Below are positions 11,378-23,553 of a stretch of DNA of 64,000 nucleotides, piece by piece (within the stretch, counting starts at the first letter, position 1; each line of letters starts with the position of its first letter). Source of the stretch: Multifurca ochricompacta. Its lineage: Eukaryota; Basidiomycota; Agaricomycetes; Russulales; Russulaceae. Below the pieces are notes generated by a model that was not told the origin of the DNA, searched no databases, and was given only the letters and a program-made list of their open reading frames with translations. Both the position numbers and the translations under genes were made by a program. The DNA lies in contig WTXG01000002.1 of the NCBI GenBank assembly GCA_022496185.1, positions 744,001-808,000 on the forward strand, written 5' to 3'.

Positions 11378-12108
11378 ATGTCAACCCCAAAGCACGTTTA
11401 TACTCCTCCTTCTGCTCAGGACAGTCGTTCTCCTTGTCCTGCTCTCAATGCGCTCGCCAATCACTCCATCTTGTGGGTTCATTCGGCACCCTTCGTAACT
11501 TGGACTTGCATTGACACTAATGTCATAGACCTCACGATGGCCGTGGTATCACTGCTTACCAGCTTATGAGTGCCATCCGGGAGTACTACCGAATTTCCCT
11601 GCCTTTGGCCTTTTTGCTGAGCGTGGTTGGCACCTTTTTATGTGGCCGACATTTCAAAATCGATCTCGAAGATCTGGCTCTGCATAATTATATCGAGCAC
11701 GATGGATCATTGACCCGTGCCAATGCTCTCCCGGATGGCCGATATGCGCCTGTGGCTGTCGATAAAGATCTTCTTCAACATTTACTGGACGTGTCTAAGA
11801 ATAGCGACTTCCTCGATTTCGATGATCTCGTTAAGGCGCGGGCAGCCCGTGATGCAACGCTGGAACGACCCCTCAGCAGATTCCACGGTGCTGTGACTCG
11901 CGGAGAGATCGCTCTTGCTATACAAACTTTGGGCAATTCCGAGGGACGAATACCAAAGCAGTTCATCCAAGAATGGTTCGGCGAGGATCGGCTACCCGAT
12001 GGGTGGTTTAAACCTAAGACTGTCACGGGTCTTGTGAGCACGACTAAAATCGCCAATCGGGTGGGGGACTTGGTCAAGACAGGGTCGTTATCGAAGAAGG
12101 TGGATTGA
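11378..12108 (+). CDS. Short heme-thiolate peroxidase / unspecific peroxygenase homologue (chloroperoxidase family)
   Basis: Family I (short) unspecific peroxygenase-type protein. Enzymes of this group use a Cys-ligated heme and hydrogen peroxide to oxygenate organic substrates. Two exons, 11378-11472 and 11529-12108, flank a 56-nt GT-AG intron and give 224 residues, short even for the family. The proximal heme ligand motif PCP is present (Cys20 in SPCPALNALANHS), followed by LPHDGRGIT and, at residues 88-90, the EHD motif (YIEHDGSLTR) that separates short from long UPOs, which have EGD. The C-terminal half (RFHGAVTRGEIALA, PKQFIQEWFGEDRLPDGW) fits the family. No N-terminal signal peptide is seen, so the product may stay inside the cell, unlike the characterised secreted enzymes. 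An MFS transporter relic lies just downstream. Peroxidase versus peroxygenase activity cannot be told from sequence. Confidence 0.85.
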
Positions 12109-12545
12109 TACGGAGTACGGAACTTTGTATGTATGTAATCGAGTCCTGGCTCGGGCTCGTATTGCAGTGTAGTATGCGAAATCTCCTCTTATTCTTACTT
12201 TTCCTCCTGCTTCATTCACATACATTTGCCAATAATATCCGTCTCATAACTCCTGCTCACACACTCTCATCACTGACGGTGCTACTTAGACACTGTCTTC
12301 GCGCGATAAGGAACCATGTCCGTCAGCTGACACGTCTGGTCGGTCCATCAATACAGAGTGCTGGTACAACTATTTTTATCCCCACCTTGTCCCTGTGCGA
12401 ATGCGCACACGCACAATGTTCCTGTTTCCACAAGGGAAAAGGCGAGTACAAGAGCCCATGAGAGCGAGGCAGCATAGTAGGACCTTCCTGTCGTCACTCT
12501 TGCCCACTTTCGTCGTTCTGTGACCCTCAGCTGTATAACCATGCG
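12109..12545. other. Intergenic, no gene seen
   Basis: Roughly 430 bp after the peroxygenase stop. Open frames on both strands are short and have no recognisable similarity or splice-consistent extension. It probably contains the peroxygenase 3' UTR and the lost 5' end of the MFS relic. Confidence 0.4.
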
Positions 12546-13245
12546 CGACAACATCTTCAGACGTTGATGATTCTGCGAAAGTTGGACCTTCACATTCTGC
12601 TGCCGTTGTCTCTTGTGAGATGTCCGTGTTTTGCCATTGTGTTATCGATCAACTTCACTCGCCTTCAGGTATGGCCAGCCAATTTCATTGATAGGACTAA
12701 TGTTGGCATGTCATGTCAGTTCAATACACAATTCACGATTGTTCGTTTGAGTGTGAGACGACGAACAGGATCGCGGGCCTACAGACGGACGCCCATCTCA
12801 GGGAAAATCAGTTTAACATAGCACTTTCTGGTAAGCTATTAAGGATCATGCTCAGGCTGATGCTGGATTATCACCACGTACATACAGTTTACTATGCTTT
12901 GTAAGTTTGAAAAAACGTCAAATAGGAAATATTCATCAAGCAGGGTCATCGTGGTGTATGGGCCTGTTGCACCCTTCATCGGATTCACATGTCCTTCAAA
13001 AGCGTCCAACTGGGCACTGAAAAGGGTCGGCGCAAATTTTTGGCTTCCATGTTTTGTATTTCTATGGGGTATGGTAACCACCCTGTCCGGGCTTGTCGAG
13101 AACTTCGGAGATTTGGTGGCTGCCGGATCGCAAGCGAAGGGGGCATCTTGCCGGGCGTGGTAATACCACACTTCCTGCCGTGTGAGAATTTGCTGATTGG
13201 AATATAGGTTTTAAACTTGAGTGTGATGTATGAGCGCCAGAGGGC
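12546..13245 (+). pseudogene. Degraded MFS transporter relic (anion:cation symporter / allantoate permease-like)
   Basis: Pieces of an MFS transporter appear in order on the plus strand but in different frames. They are an RKLDLHILLPLSL-like first segment near 12570-12615, FIDRTNVG near 12675-12700, IAGLQTDAHLRENQFNIALS at about 12775-12830, ASNWALKRVGANFWLP followed by FLWGMVTTLSGLVENFGDLVAA near 12995-13125, and EGGILPGVV near 13137-13160. These match the first five or so transmembrane segments of the fungal ACS/Dal5-type family, which normally has twelve. Some old introns (GTAAGC near 12831, GTAAGT near 12901) are still visible, but the helix 3 region is disrupted, frames no longer join, and the C-terminal two thirds are absent. 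I infer a truncated, frame-broken remnant. It could be the dead partner of the neighbouring oxidative gene. Confidence 0.7.
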
Positions 13246-13634
13246 TCCAACATCTATCCTACTAAAACTGTAATGTATATATGAGAACATGGCTAGGGCT
13301 GCAGGACGTCGTCAGCACAAGATAAACGAGTATCAAGCTCTACGGGACGAAGGCAGATCTTGGGCGCCAATAGGCGACTGTCATACCGATTTTCGTTTCA
13401 CAGCCTGAAGGTTATGTGACCTTGATAGTGATGTCGGGGTCATTCTGGGTTTGAGTACACTGGACACGCTTTCAGTGAATCATCAGATCACTTACAACCG
13501 GCGCGCGCCTGAATTTAAATCGCAAAAGGCTAGCACAACACGTTAGAATTACAACACAAGCCAACAACACAAGCCACTCGAATGATAGCGAGCTGAACTA
13601 AACAAGCAACAAGCCGTACGCGATAGAAGGTTAT
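13246..13634. other. Intergenic, no gene seen
   Basis: About 390 bp between the MFS relic and the IQGAP stop codon, with no supported coding sequence. An ACAACACAAGCC repeat pair occurs near 13551-13575. Confidence 0.4.
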
Positions 13635-16600
13635 TTATACATAAAATCTGAGATGAAAACGATTAGACATATACAAGGCCAGGCAATAGAGAACCCACTT
13701 CTTATTGATCTGATACAGCAACAGATTGAGGTTAAATTTAGCAAGGCTATTAAATAAGGAGAGAGACGCTCTATCTTGAAATTGAGCCTGCAGAAGGTCT
13801 TCAAGTCGAACATCCGCGATTGCCATACGATTTGTGATCCCTAGCGTATTGTTGAACATCTCAATGGCGAACACGCCGAGCTGATTCGAGGAAATGACGA
13901 TGTCGATTTTGTCGAATTGTCTCGGGGAGAATTGGTCAATTGATAATAGTATGCCCCTGTCATACAGGTCTTGTGCGCTGTATTTAAACGAGCCGAACTG
14001 AGGAGTCTTTCCTGATTTTTGAAGATCCCTGAGATGGAAGTACTGCTTCGTAAAAGGCATGATGATTCGCTTTTTTCTGGGTATACGTCAATGAGAATTT
14101 CCAAATGTATGCAGGGTAGTTGCGCACGATTTCCCTCGTTGCATGGTGGCCATGGCTACCTCAACATAGCTATTATAGCTATTGATTTGCTCCTCGAAGT
14201 ATTTTTTGCGTTCATTGAGGTGGTGCAAAGCTTCTGCCATATTCTCGATCTCTTGCTGGCGCTGAAGGCGCATGCGATGTTTGCTGCGAACATCGTGAGC
14301 AATGGCATTCAGAATACCCTGGTAACCATCATTGCGTGTAATTTTCCCCTGCTTTTCTAGCTCAAGAAGGAAGAAGATTGCATGTGCTTTCACTTCACGG
14401 AAGGACAGTCTAACCCATAGTTAGCACTTGGTACGAGATTGGGGCAATCAACCCACGATCGAATGTCCTCTAGGCGATATGCGGATTCCTGCGCGGCTGC
14501 GGACGGCATGCGCCTCGGATGGCGAAGGCGATGGTCGCTTTCCATCTCAGACTCTAAAATGACTTCCCACATCGCTTCGTGTTCATCGGAGACAGGCTGC
14601 ATAAGAGACTCGACTAGATCTTTGGCAGGCTGAACGCGAAGAATGGCGAGGACGGTGCGCTTAGCTTGTACCCAAAGCGTCTTCTCTTCCGCGCGAGGAT
14701 CTAAATGGAAGGTTAGAGTGCCTACTTCGGTCGTAAATGAGATCCTTGCCTTGAACGTGGGCAAATCGATTTGTTAATTCCAGAGTGATTGCACGGTCCC
14801 TAGCATCTTTTAGTTCTTCATTGCCAAATTGGGGTACGCCATCCAGCTCATGGAGGATCGTCCGCAACGGATCTTCGCGAGCCGGGCCCTGAGGTATGGT
14901 TAGATCAAAAGGAACGAGAGTGCACTGCGGAACACAGCGTACTATGCGGTCAATATGCTGCGAGAGCAACCCATGCATGGAATAAACTTCATTTGGTGAA
15001 ATGTAGATCGGTTTAGGCTGCACGGTGACATCCAAGAATTCGTGGGCATTATATTGGGTTTCGGCATCAGGGACGTCGGCAACTTAGCCAGATTAAAAGT
15101 ATGATTCCAGTGCTATCGCTTAAAACCTACCTTCTAAAAGCCACGCTGTGAACTGCGAAATAGTCTTGTTCACGTATTCATTGATAGGGATGTAGCTTGG
15201 CGTGTCATCTCTAAATTCAGAGCCACTTGTCACCTGGGCCAAAACTTTGGAAATTTGAGCGAGGTTTTTGCGGGAACTGACGTCGATTGTATTGGAAACT
15301 ATATCGAATGTTTCAGGAGTGCTGAACGGCAAAAGCCATTAGAGTGGAGGGCAAAGAATCTCCAAACAAAGAACTGCCTACATCACTGCTGGGTTGATAT
15401 ACCGATAGAATATGAGGCGGCCAATGCAGGCTGCACATGCTTCATCGGGAGCATCAGGAAATTTGTTCTGATCAGTGTGTTATTGGAGAAGGGTCTATGC
15501 GTGTCAAATGAAGTGCTCACTCGGATTGCTACAAGAGTCTCGCGAGCAAGGTATCTTATACCATAGGGCATCTTCCTCGTCGATTGCGTGATGGCAACAA
15601 TGAAGGCTTCCGTCCACCACCTCAGTACTTGAAGATCTAGAAGGGATAGATTTTAGAGGGGTTTACCGTATGCACATAGAGTGCACTTGCGTCTGATGTA
15701 CTCGGGGCGTATGATTGGATCATTGAGGGCTTGGGTAAAGGTGATGTCTTTTGGTTTGGAAGATGCTTTTCCAGCGCGCATCTCCTCGAGATCAATCCGA
15801 GAACGATATATCTAGGGTGTTCTTGTCAATTCGAGAAAACCGGGCAATCAGATCTTAGCTACCAGCTTGGGGTCGACTTCCAAATCCAGATCTTCGGTGC
15901 CAACGACGTCCCGTATCAAGGGTTGCAGAGTCTCGCGAAGATGGACAGTCTGCTTGGGCCGAATGTAGTGAAGGGCAATATTAATGTACACCGGATGTCC
16001 GTGAATCACATCGGCGAGCGCTTTCGCATGCTCTACCTCTTCTGTTATCGAGAACTGCACTTTACGTCACTTCCCCGCAGGTCAAGAACCAGAATGACTG
16101 TCACACCTGGAACAGTTTGAGAAGTAGGTAATCCTCCCTGCGGTCCTGCCCGTACCCAAACAGCGTGAGGACAACTCTCTCAAGGAGGCGACGATCCTTT
16201 TCGGGCACACTGTCTCTAGACATCTCCAAAAACAATCTAGCCAGGTATTCGCCACGAGACTGTAAAAGATAGAAGAGCTGCTGGTAAAGCTCTAGCTTTC
16301 GCTTTGCAGCATGGTCGAGAGTGCTTGGGCCTGCAAAGGGATCACCGTGAGCAGCGAGCACGGAGGCCCTCGACGCGTGTGCCACCGCGGTGTCAGCGCC
16401 ATATTTACGCCGTGCCTTGACAAGTTCCTCAAAACTCTTGACATTGTGTACAACGAGCGCGATCTTGACATCCAGGTCATTGACATCGTTCTCGAGTGCT
16501 TGATTCTCACGAATTCTCTCCACAACTTGCTTTCGCATACGTTCGAGGTCCAACTCTTCCTGAAAGTCTGCTTCTGAATCGTCTAGAAGGTGAACAAAAT

Positions 16601-19600
16601 TCTTGATGGTGCCAACAGAGACATTGGTTCCCATAGTAAGTTGCCGATATTGGTCCCGGGTTTCCTTTGCACGAAATAATGATTGAATCTTGATGACCTT
16701 GTCCAGGTTCTCGCAGTAAAATCGCATCTTCTCGCGGAATTTCCTACGCTGCAGAACCCCTCTGAACAGAGCTTGCAAGGCAGAAACAACGCTGTGACTC
16801 CTACGCAAATGATTGCGCCACGCATACCAGTCATGACGCACGAGAAATCCACGTGCAATAGCCTGAAATCCGACGACGTCGGGTAACGAAAACTCCAGTC
16901 GTTTAATCTGTTCCCGATGCCGGTTTCGTGCCAGGGCCGCACGAGCCAAAGCCTGAAACCCTCCAACAGACGTAGCGACTTCAACTTTGGCCAAGGTCTT
17001 GTGTAGTGTTTTGTGGTCATGCCGTGCGAGATTTGCTCGAGCGCGTGCTTGGAGCTGGACAACGAGCGGGGTCGCTTTCCGTAACCCCCTTATAAGTAGC
17101 AAGAGTCGCTTGCGTGCCAGATATGTTCGGACAGCCGCCTGAACACGGACCACGACGTCCGTGATATCTTCTAATTTTGCGAGCTGTTTTCCAATTCGCC
17201 TTCGCACCAGGACGCCCATTGCTTGCGCTTGAAGAGCGATAATGGAGTCTTCCAGATGGTCCAAAGTGTTGAGCTGTCTAGCAATGGCCGCTCTTCGCAA
17301 CGCACCGCGCGCTGCTGCTTGAAGTCTGACGATAGAGCCAAATACTTTCTGAGTGGAGAACACCTTCATCAATTGGTTCTGCCTTCGCTGAATGATGCGT
17401 GCCCGAGCTTGTGCTTGCACTTTCGTGACTGAAAAGCCACTACGCTGAAAAGCTGCGCGTAGCATGATGAGTCGTCGACGAACAAGAAAGCCCCTGACTT
17501 GAGCCTGGATTTTGAAGACGTCGCGAGAGTGTGATTTGACACGACCAGTCCACGCATTCCATTGCCGTCGTAGAAGATGAGCCCGACATGCGGCTTGGAG
17601 TGCAACAACCCATGGTAGCAGACCAACTTGCTGGTCCCGATAACGAGTAACAACTCTTCGAACAAGAGTTCCCCTACTTTGCGCCTGTGCACGGACGATA
17701 TATCTCTGAGCCAGCTGAAGGCGAGCGATCTGCGTCGCTTGAGCCTTTCTTGCGAGAAAGCCACGAGCGAATGTTTGAACTGATATGATGGACGGCTCAT
17801 TCTCTAGTAGCAGGCGATCGCGTACTAGGGAAGGGTGAGATACTAATACTAAGTGAAAGGTGGAATACGGACTTTCTTCTTCAGTCTCCTCCGGCTCCTC
17901 ATTAATCTCTAAAGCAAGTTCTCTGCCAACATTTCCGAAGTTAGGCATGGGTACCCCCGCATCCTTGAGGCCTTTCTGTGTCTTCTGAAGCTGGTCATCA
18001 GAGAACTGCAGACGGCCAACTAGGTTGCCAATCCGTTCCGCCAGACCGCGACGAGCGAGGAGATGGCTAAACATGGCGGTAATCAGCCGGCGAATGATGA
18101 GACTACTAACATTCAGGTACCTCAGAGCGTGGATGCAGTAAATTACCTTCGGGAGATTCTTCTTCTCGTAAAGGTCAGTGAGTTCGAATATGAAGCTCTA
18201 TTCTTAGTGGTTAGTATTTGGTATTCGGGAGAAGGCTGAAACAGACCTCAGGAAGACCAACATGCCTGACAAAATTAAAGAAGTAGTTGATATTATCTGA
18301 ATGCCGAAAGTCGAGCTTTGGAGCCTCATAAATCCTGCGAACAATAGCTTCTCCCTGGAAAACTCTAACAAGCTTAGCGAGCACGACGCCATTACGCAAA
18401 GATTCTTCCATATCTACGACTCCGAATCCGAGCTCCTCCCCGAGGCAACCTTCGATCCATTGTTGAGCCTCGCCAACATGGCAAAGGTACTCATATGCCT
18501 GTATAAGGTGACGTTGAGTGTCTGCCCAGAGCCCTCTTGTAAGCCGTGCCGAGGGAAGAGGCGACGATGTGGGGGAGCTGGGAACTTTGTCGCGGGATAA
18601 CTTAAGTCGCCCAGGGATACCCGCGACGTTATCTGGATTTGAAGCGTTCTGGGCCACCGCTCCCAGAGGCTCACGTTGCTTCGTAGCTGCTCTCCTCCCC
18701 AGACGCTGTTCCCTCCACTTTTGCCTCTCGTTCCGTGCCTCCTCCGCCTCGCGCAGCACCTGCGCGTCGTCATCTGCGACCCAGTTATCGTCTGCATCCC
18801 CGCTGGCAATCCTCGGAAGATGCCTCCCCAGTTTACGGCCGACAATGAGATTTTCGCTGTAACTCGAAGCTTTCTTGCTGGTCATATATGAGTTCTCGTA
18901 TGGAGTAGGGTGCATGACAGACGTTGGCGCTGGACTAGACTGAGAATCTCGAGAAAGTGGGTCTCGGAGAGCTTGCACGCTTGTTGAAATTTCGGTACCA
19001 ACAAGGGGAGCATCTCGAGGCCGGGAGCTCGATGACCCGCGAGGCGACGGGGAGGACTGGTCCGGTCTAGCGTGACTAGTATTCGTTAAAAGATCTTCAT
19101 ACACCGAGGTAGGACGAACGCGACCGGCGTTGGGCAGGACCTTTCTAGGAGGACTTATACGCCATGGTAGTGATTCCTCCTGTTGGACAGCCGAAAATAC
19201 ATCAAAAGATTCAGATGATTCAGCTTTTGGGGGACATCATTCACCGTACGGGCACGTAAGCGAGCGGGAATCAATCCAGACGGTAAGGCTCTGTTCCTTT
19301 CACCGAAGATTGCTGATGGGCCAGGAGCGAAAACCGTGGAGGGAGTAGAAGGAGGGAGGTGAATCCGATACGCAGCATCAGCCGGGGAGGAAGCGTTCGT
19401 GGGCGCGTGGGAGGGATCAGGGTTGGTCACTGTGACGCCTGTAGAATTTGGCGACAACGGGGAGGCAATTATTGGTGCAGGCATTGTGCGGCGTTTGAAA
19501 TAAGCTGGTGTTTTCTGGATGTCTGAGGAATCTTGTACCCTTGATAGTAGAGTCGACAGCTCGGTGGAGCTTGACGCAGGAGAACGATGAGACAAGGTCC

Positions 19601-19925
19601 GTGAAGGTCTTGGGTCGGGGGATTCCTTTGGGATAATGGGCAAATCCTTGTCGTCAGAGACGGCTACGGCACGGACGCGCTCCTCCCACTTTCCGCGAAC
19701 AGCATCAAGACTCCCGCCGATGCGATGCGCGGGGGTCCACCGCCGGGTTGTGTTTGATGGAGTAGACGTGCTATTTCCTGTTGGCAGAGAATTTACTGTA
19801 GAGACAGAACCAGACCTCGAAAGCGACCCGGTATGAGTAGACCCGCGCTCGAGGAGGCGGGCCTGATAGGCGAAGCCTACAGATGAACGTACGGAAGAGT
19901 TAGTAGCTGAATCGGATTGCTCCAT
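13635..19925 (-). CDS. IQG1: IQGAP-family cytokinesis scaffold (CH domain, IQ repeats, RasGAP, RasGAP C-terminal domain)
   Basis: Homologue of yeast Iqg1 and fission yeast Rng2, the actomyosin-ring scaffold that binds actin, calmodulin-like light chains and formin/GTPase partners. The N-terminal 500 or so residues are Ser/Pro-rich and disordered. A calponin-homology domain follows (LIQAYEYLCHVGEAQQWIEG, GVVLAKLVRVFQGE, DFRHSDNINYFFNFVRHVGLPE). Next, at about 16600-17800, is a long array of IQ motifs of the form IQxxxRGxLxR, I count about a dozen. The RasGAP domain is at about 14600-16400, and a RasGAP C-terminal domain ends the protein. The last intron (51 nt, GTGGGT donor, TCTAAT branch) keeps the frame open, so unspliced translation would look longer. 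Splicing gives the typical ending INKKFYV. The product is over 1,700 residues. The start at 19925 is the first ATG of the open exon and is divergent from the GCP3 gene 202 bp away. Confidence 0.93.
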
Positions 19926-20127
19926 GTCCAGTTTTCAAGGTCAAGTATTATCGTAAAAGGTCGTTATGATGATCGTGAGCAGTGCGCCTGCCAGTGCCAG
20001 TGCTAGCGGTCGGTGAGGTGAGCTGCACTGACTTAGCTCGCTCTCGCGCATTGATTTCTGTGGCATCCCAGGCCCTAGAAAGTCACGGGCCGCATATACT
20101 TTGATCAAATTTGATTTGATTTATCTA

Positions 20128-23100
20128 ATGTCTGCCTCATCCTCCTCCCTTGAATCTCTCATTCACTCCATTATCCCTCAGTCTAGGAATGATCATGTCG
20201 TTTTCAACGATATTATCGCACACTGTAAGGATGTCCTGTCTAGGTATGTAACCGCAGTCACCTTCCATTGACCTGATTGACGCGGCGCATCGGCAGTCAC
20301 AAAGGACAAAATCGCGAGCGAGACATCGGTCATCTGGTAGATCTTGTCAAACGTCGCCGTACGCATATAACTTCCTTACCACACGATTGTTTGACGTATG
20401 CGCCTCCCACAGTTGCTCAGAATCGCCCTGACGGTACTTCGTCAGTACAATTCACAAATTTGTTATCAAGATTATTGGAACAGGTGCACTTCCCCAGTGG
20501 GTGTGCAACTTGCTACTGAACATACATACAGCCAGTGTTATCACGCAAATACGACACTCTTCTGTTTCTCCACTCCCTAGCATCCTCTACTGGAATACTC
20601 TTGTTCCTTCTTTCCTCCCTTCCCTCGCGCCATCACCCCCCATCACTTACAAACATACACCAACTGTTTCACCAGTTGATGCAGCATCACCACCACAGCT
20701 GAAAAAGGGCCAATCCAAAGCAGAAGTCTTACGAGAGGTTCGCGCCCGATCCGGTATAGTGTTGGCAGTTGGTCTAGTGGCTTACTCATTATAAGAGGAA
20801 TAGGATACCCGCACATTCCAGAGCTTGCCCTCCTGAGAGATGCGTTGTACCTTCTACAAGGGATATCAGGAAAGCATATACGCTTTGCAACAGGAAAAGA
20901 GAGGGTAGGAGAGTTGAGCCTTCTCTTCACGGAAGACCATGTACGCGTGAATATTGGACCCTGCTTACCTTCGCAGATGACCATTCTCTCACAGGGATAT
21001 TGCATAACAGCCCCGACCAAGCAGCTGATATACAGATTATCCGAGGTAGGACACCTCTACATTCTCGTGGATCGTTTCATCCGAGATCGTGAAGCGAGGT
21101 CTGGGATTGGGATGATCGAACAGAGCCTTTGTCATCACCTCCAATCCCAGTTGACGGAGTACTATCGCCTCATAGCTATCTTGGAGTCGCATTTGAATAT
21201 CTCTTCCAATGCCCAAGCTCAAGATACCCGGCACTCACTCTCTACTGTGTCACCAGAGCCAAATGTTCGACTAGAGGAGAGCGGCTTAACCCTGAAGCGA
21301 CTGGATGTATGGATCAATGAGTGGAGGCTACGTATGCGTATGATGAGTGTTTGTGTAGAGGCTGCTAAGGGTACGGCAAGCAGCACCTCGTTGATTGGCC
21401 TGACTGACATGATTAAGATACACACGGAGGCGCTCTGGTCAACCTTATTCACAGCTACACGGAAAATGGTGACCCATTCGTTCGCAAGTTCACAGATCAA
21501 CTTCTCGAAGAGGTAAGTGCCATTCCAGGATCATCCCGAGTCTACTGAGTAATAAATTATTTATCAAGGTTTCCCAGCCATTCTTTGAGACCCTGCAGAA
21601 GTGGTTGTTTTCAGGGGAGCTTTACGATCCGTACTTGGAGTTTTTTGTCACTGTCGACCCAGAACTCGCGCATCTACAATATGTACATCCGTCGTCCATC
21701 GCAACAAGCGCAGGCGTCATGACCGGCGACGGCGGTTTCAGTGGCGTCAATATAGATCAAGATGACTTAACGGGAGAGCGTGAAAGTGGTCTCCGACTGT
21801 GGCAGGCAAAGTATAAATTCCGACAAGAAATGCTTCCAGCATTTGTTGGAGAAGGGTTTGGCAGCAAGGTAGGCCGCCAAATCTTATGCATACCAGGTCG
21901 CGATAAATACCCCATGTTCGCAGATATTCTCAACTGGAAAGAGTCTGAATTTTATTCGGTATAGTTGCCATGATACAGATTGGATCGCAACTCGCGAGAA
22001 AATGAGCAATACCAACGGCAGTGAGTTGTGGGTGTAATCGTGTCTACTGGTGTTCTAATTGAAAGAAGCTCTACAGTACAGTGATATCTTCGGCCTCGAG
22101 CGTTCAATAGATGCCGCCTATCGAATAGCTAGTCAGCGTTTGTTCGACATATTTTTTGACAAGTTCCGATTGCTAGATCATCTCCGGGCTTTGAAGAACT
22201 ACCTTCTTCTGGGTCATGGAGACTTTGCGGATCAGTTAATGGAAACGATCGGGTAAGCGATTCCGTTGGCATTCCCAGAAATATCATTGAATATTCAAGA
22301 CTCATAGACCTAGTCTATCAAAACCAGCGAACTCGCTCTACCGACACAACCTGACCGCCACCTTGGAAACGGCTATTCGTTCGTCCAATGCTCAAAAAGA
22401 TCCATCCGACGTTCTTCGACGCCTCGATGCACGCATGCTTGAGTATAGCCAAGGTGAAATTGGCTGGGATGTGTTTACACTGGAGTACAAAGTCGATGCA
22501 CCATTGGATACAGTCCTCGATCCGGACTCTATGGTCAAATACCTGAAGTTGTTTAATCACCTCTGGAAGATGAAGCGAATCGAGAGTACCATGACAAAGG
22601 GATGGGTGAGAACAGCGAGCGCCACCAAGACCTTTATCAGGATATGTGGTAGGTTTTGATGAGGCTCTAGTGTCGCAGCGGTTGATGTCGGGAGCCAGAG
22701 CTGGAGCCGCAATGGCACAAAATTCGCCTGATCACAGCGGAGATGATCCACTTCATACGACAAATGGCAGCTTATTGCCACTTAGAGGTTATCGAATGCT
22801 CGTGGAAGACTCTTATGGATTTCATAAACGAGAAAGAGGGCGATTTGGATGCACTGATCAGCGCGCACCGTGTATATTTAGATCGCATGGTGAAGAAAAT
22901 ATTGCTCATTGGTCCCAAAGCTGGCAGAGAGGTAGAACCAACCCCTGATTGTCAACGCGAGGTATTGACTCCCGCTTTCAGGAGAATCTACTTAATCAGG
23001 TCAAGGAGGCGTTTTCACTGATTCTGGGGTTCTACGACGCAACTGTGAGTGGTAAAATCATTCACGCCATTCAAAGAGTGACAATTTCATGGTACAGGAA

Positions 23101-23449
23101 CACTTCTACAACCTTTGCATGACCGAGTCTTCACGTCGAGACAGTGAGCGCGATCAAATACGCGTACGTTCACGTATTTCGTGGCGTGACTCGGACAGAC
23201 CGTCTTTCATGTGTTTAGGGAATTTACACTGTTACCGATAAGCATGCAGGTCCGCAACAATCAGAGGCTCTATTAAGTAGTCTACGACAATGCACGGAAT
23301 ATGGTGCAACGTTCTCAGAGAAGGTCCAAGTCATCCTTCAAGGGTTGCAAGCACATGCAGACCTCGACTGTCGATTTTTAGGTGTACGACTGTCATTTTC
23401 AGATTTCTATCGATCCAAAAAGGACCCGCAGGTGCAGTCTAAATCATAA
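20128..23449 (+). CDS. GCP3: Gamma-tubulin complex component 3 (Spc98/Alp6 family)
   Basis: Subunit of the gamma-tubulin small complex that nucleates microtubules at the spindle pole body. Exon 1 begins MSASSSSLESLIHSIIP. Conserved GCP blocks follow in order: the grip1 region (ISGKHIRFATGKE, LSEVGHLYILVDRFI, QSLCHHLQSQLTEYYRLIAI, LTLKRLDVWINEWRLRMRMM), SQPFFETLQKWLFSGELYDPYLEFFV, which is a hallmark of GCP3, then the grip2 region (ERSIDAAYRIASQRLFDIFF, LRALKNYLLLGHGDFADQLM, EIGWDVFTLEYKVDAPLDTV, LFNHLWKMKRIE, EMIHFIRQMAAYC). The stop at 23449 follows LDCRFLGVRLSFSDFYRSK. At least ten short introns are needed. It is convergent with the CCC2 gene, 104 bp between stops. GCP2 is less likely because of the FSGELYDPYLEFF signature. 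Confidence 0.9.
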
Positions 23450-23553
23450 AAGCCATGCTTTGGCCGCGTATGAGTACGACAGCTCGTATTCAACTACCGG
23501 TACTCCTACCCCACCCACTGCAGCTGTCAAGGCGTGTTTGATAGGTACTTGCA

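Noticed and set aside
12348..12593. Minus-strand 81-codon open frame
   Set aside because: No recognisable domain or splice-linked extension, and it overlaps the 5' fragment of the MFS relic on the other strand.
22646..22948. Plus-strand 100-codon open frame within GCP3
   Set aside because: The overlapping frame with conserved grip2 sequence (MIHFIRQMAAYC) is the real one.
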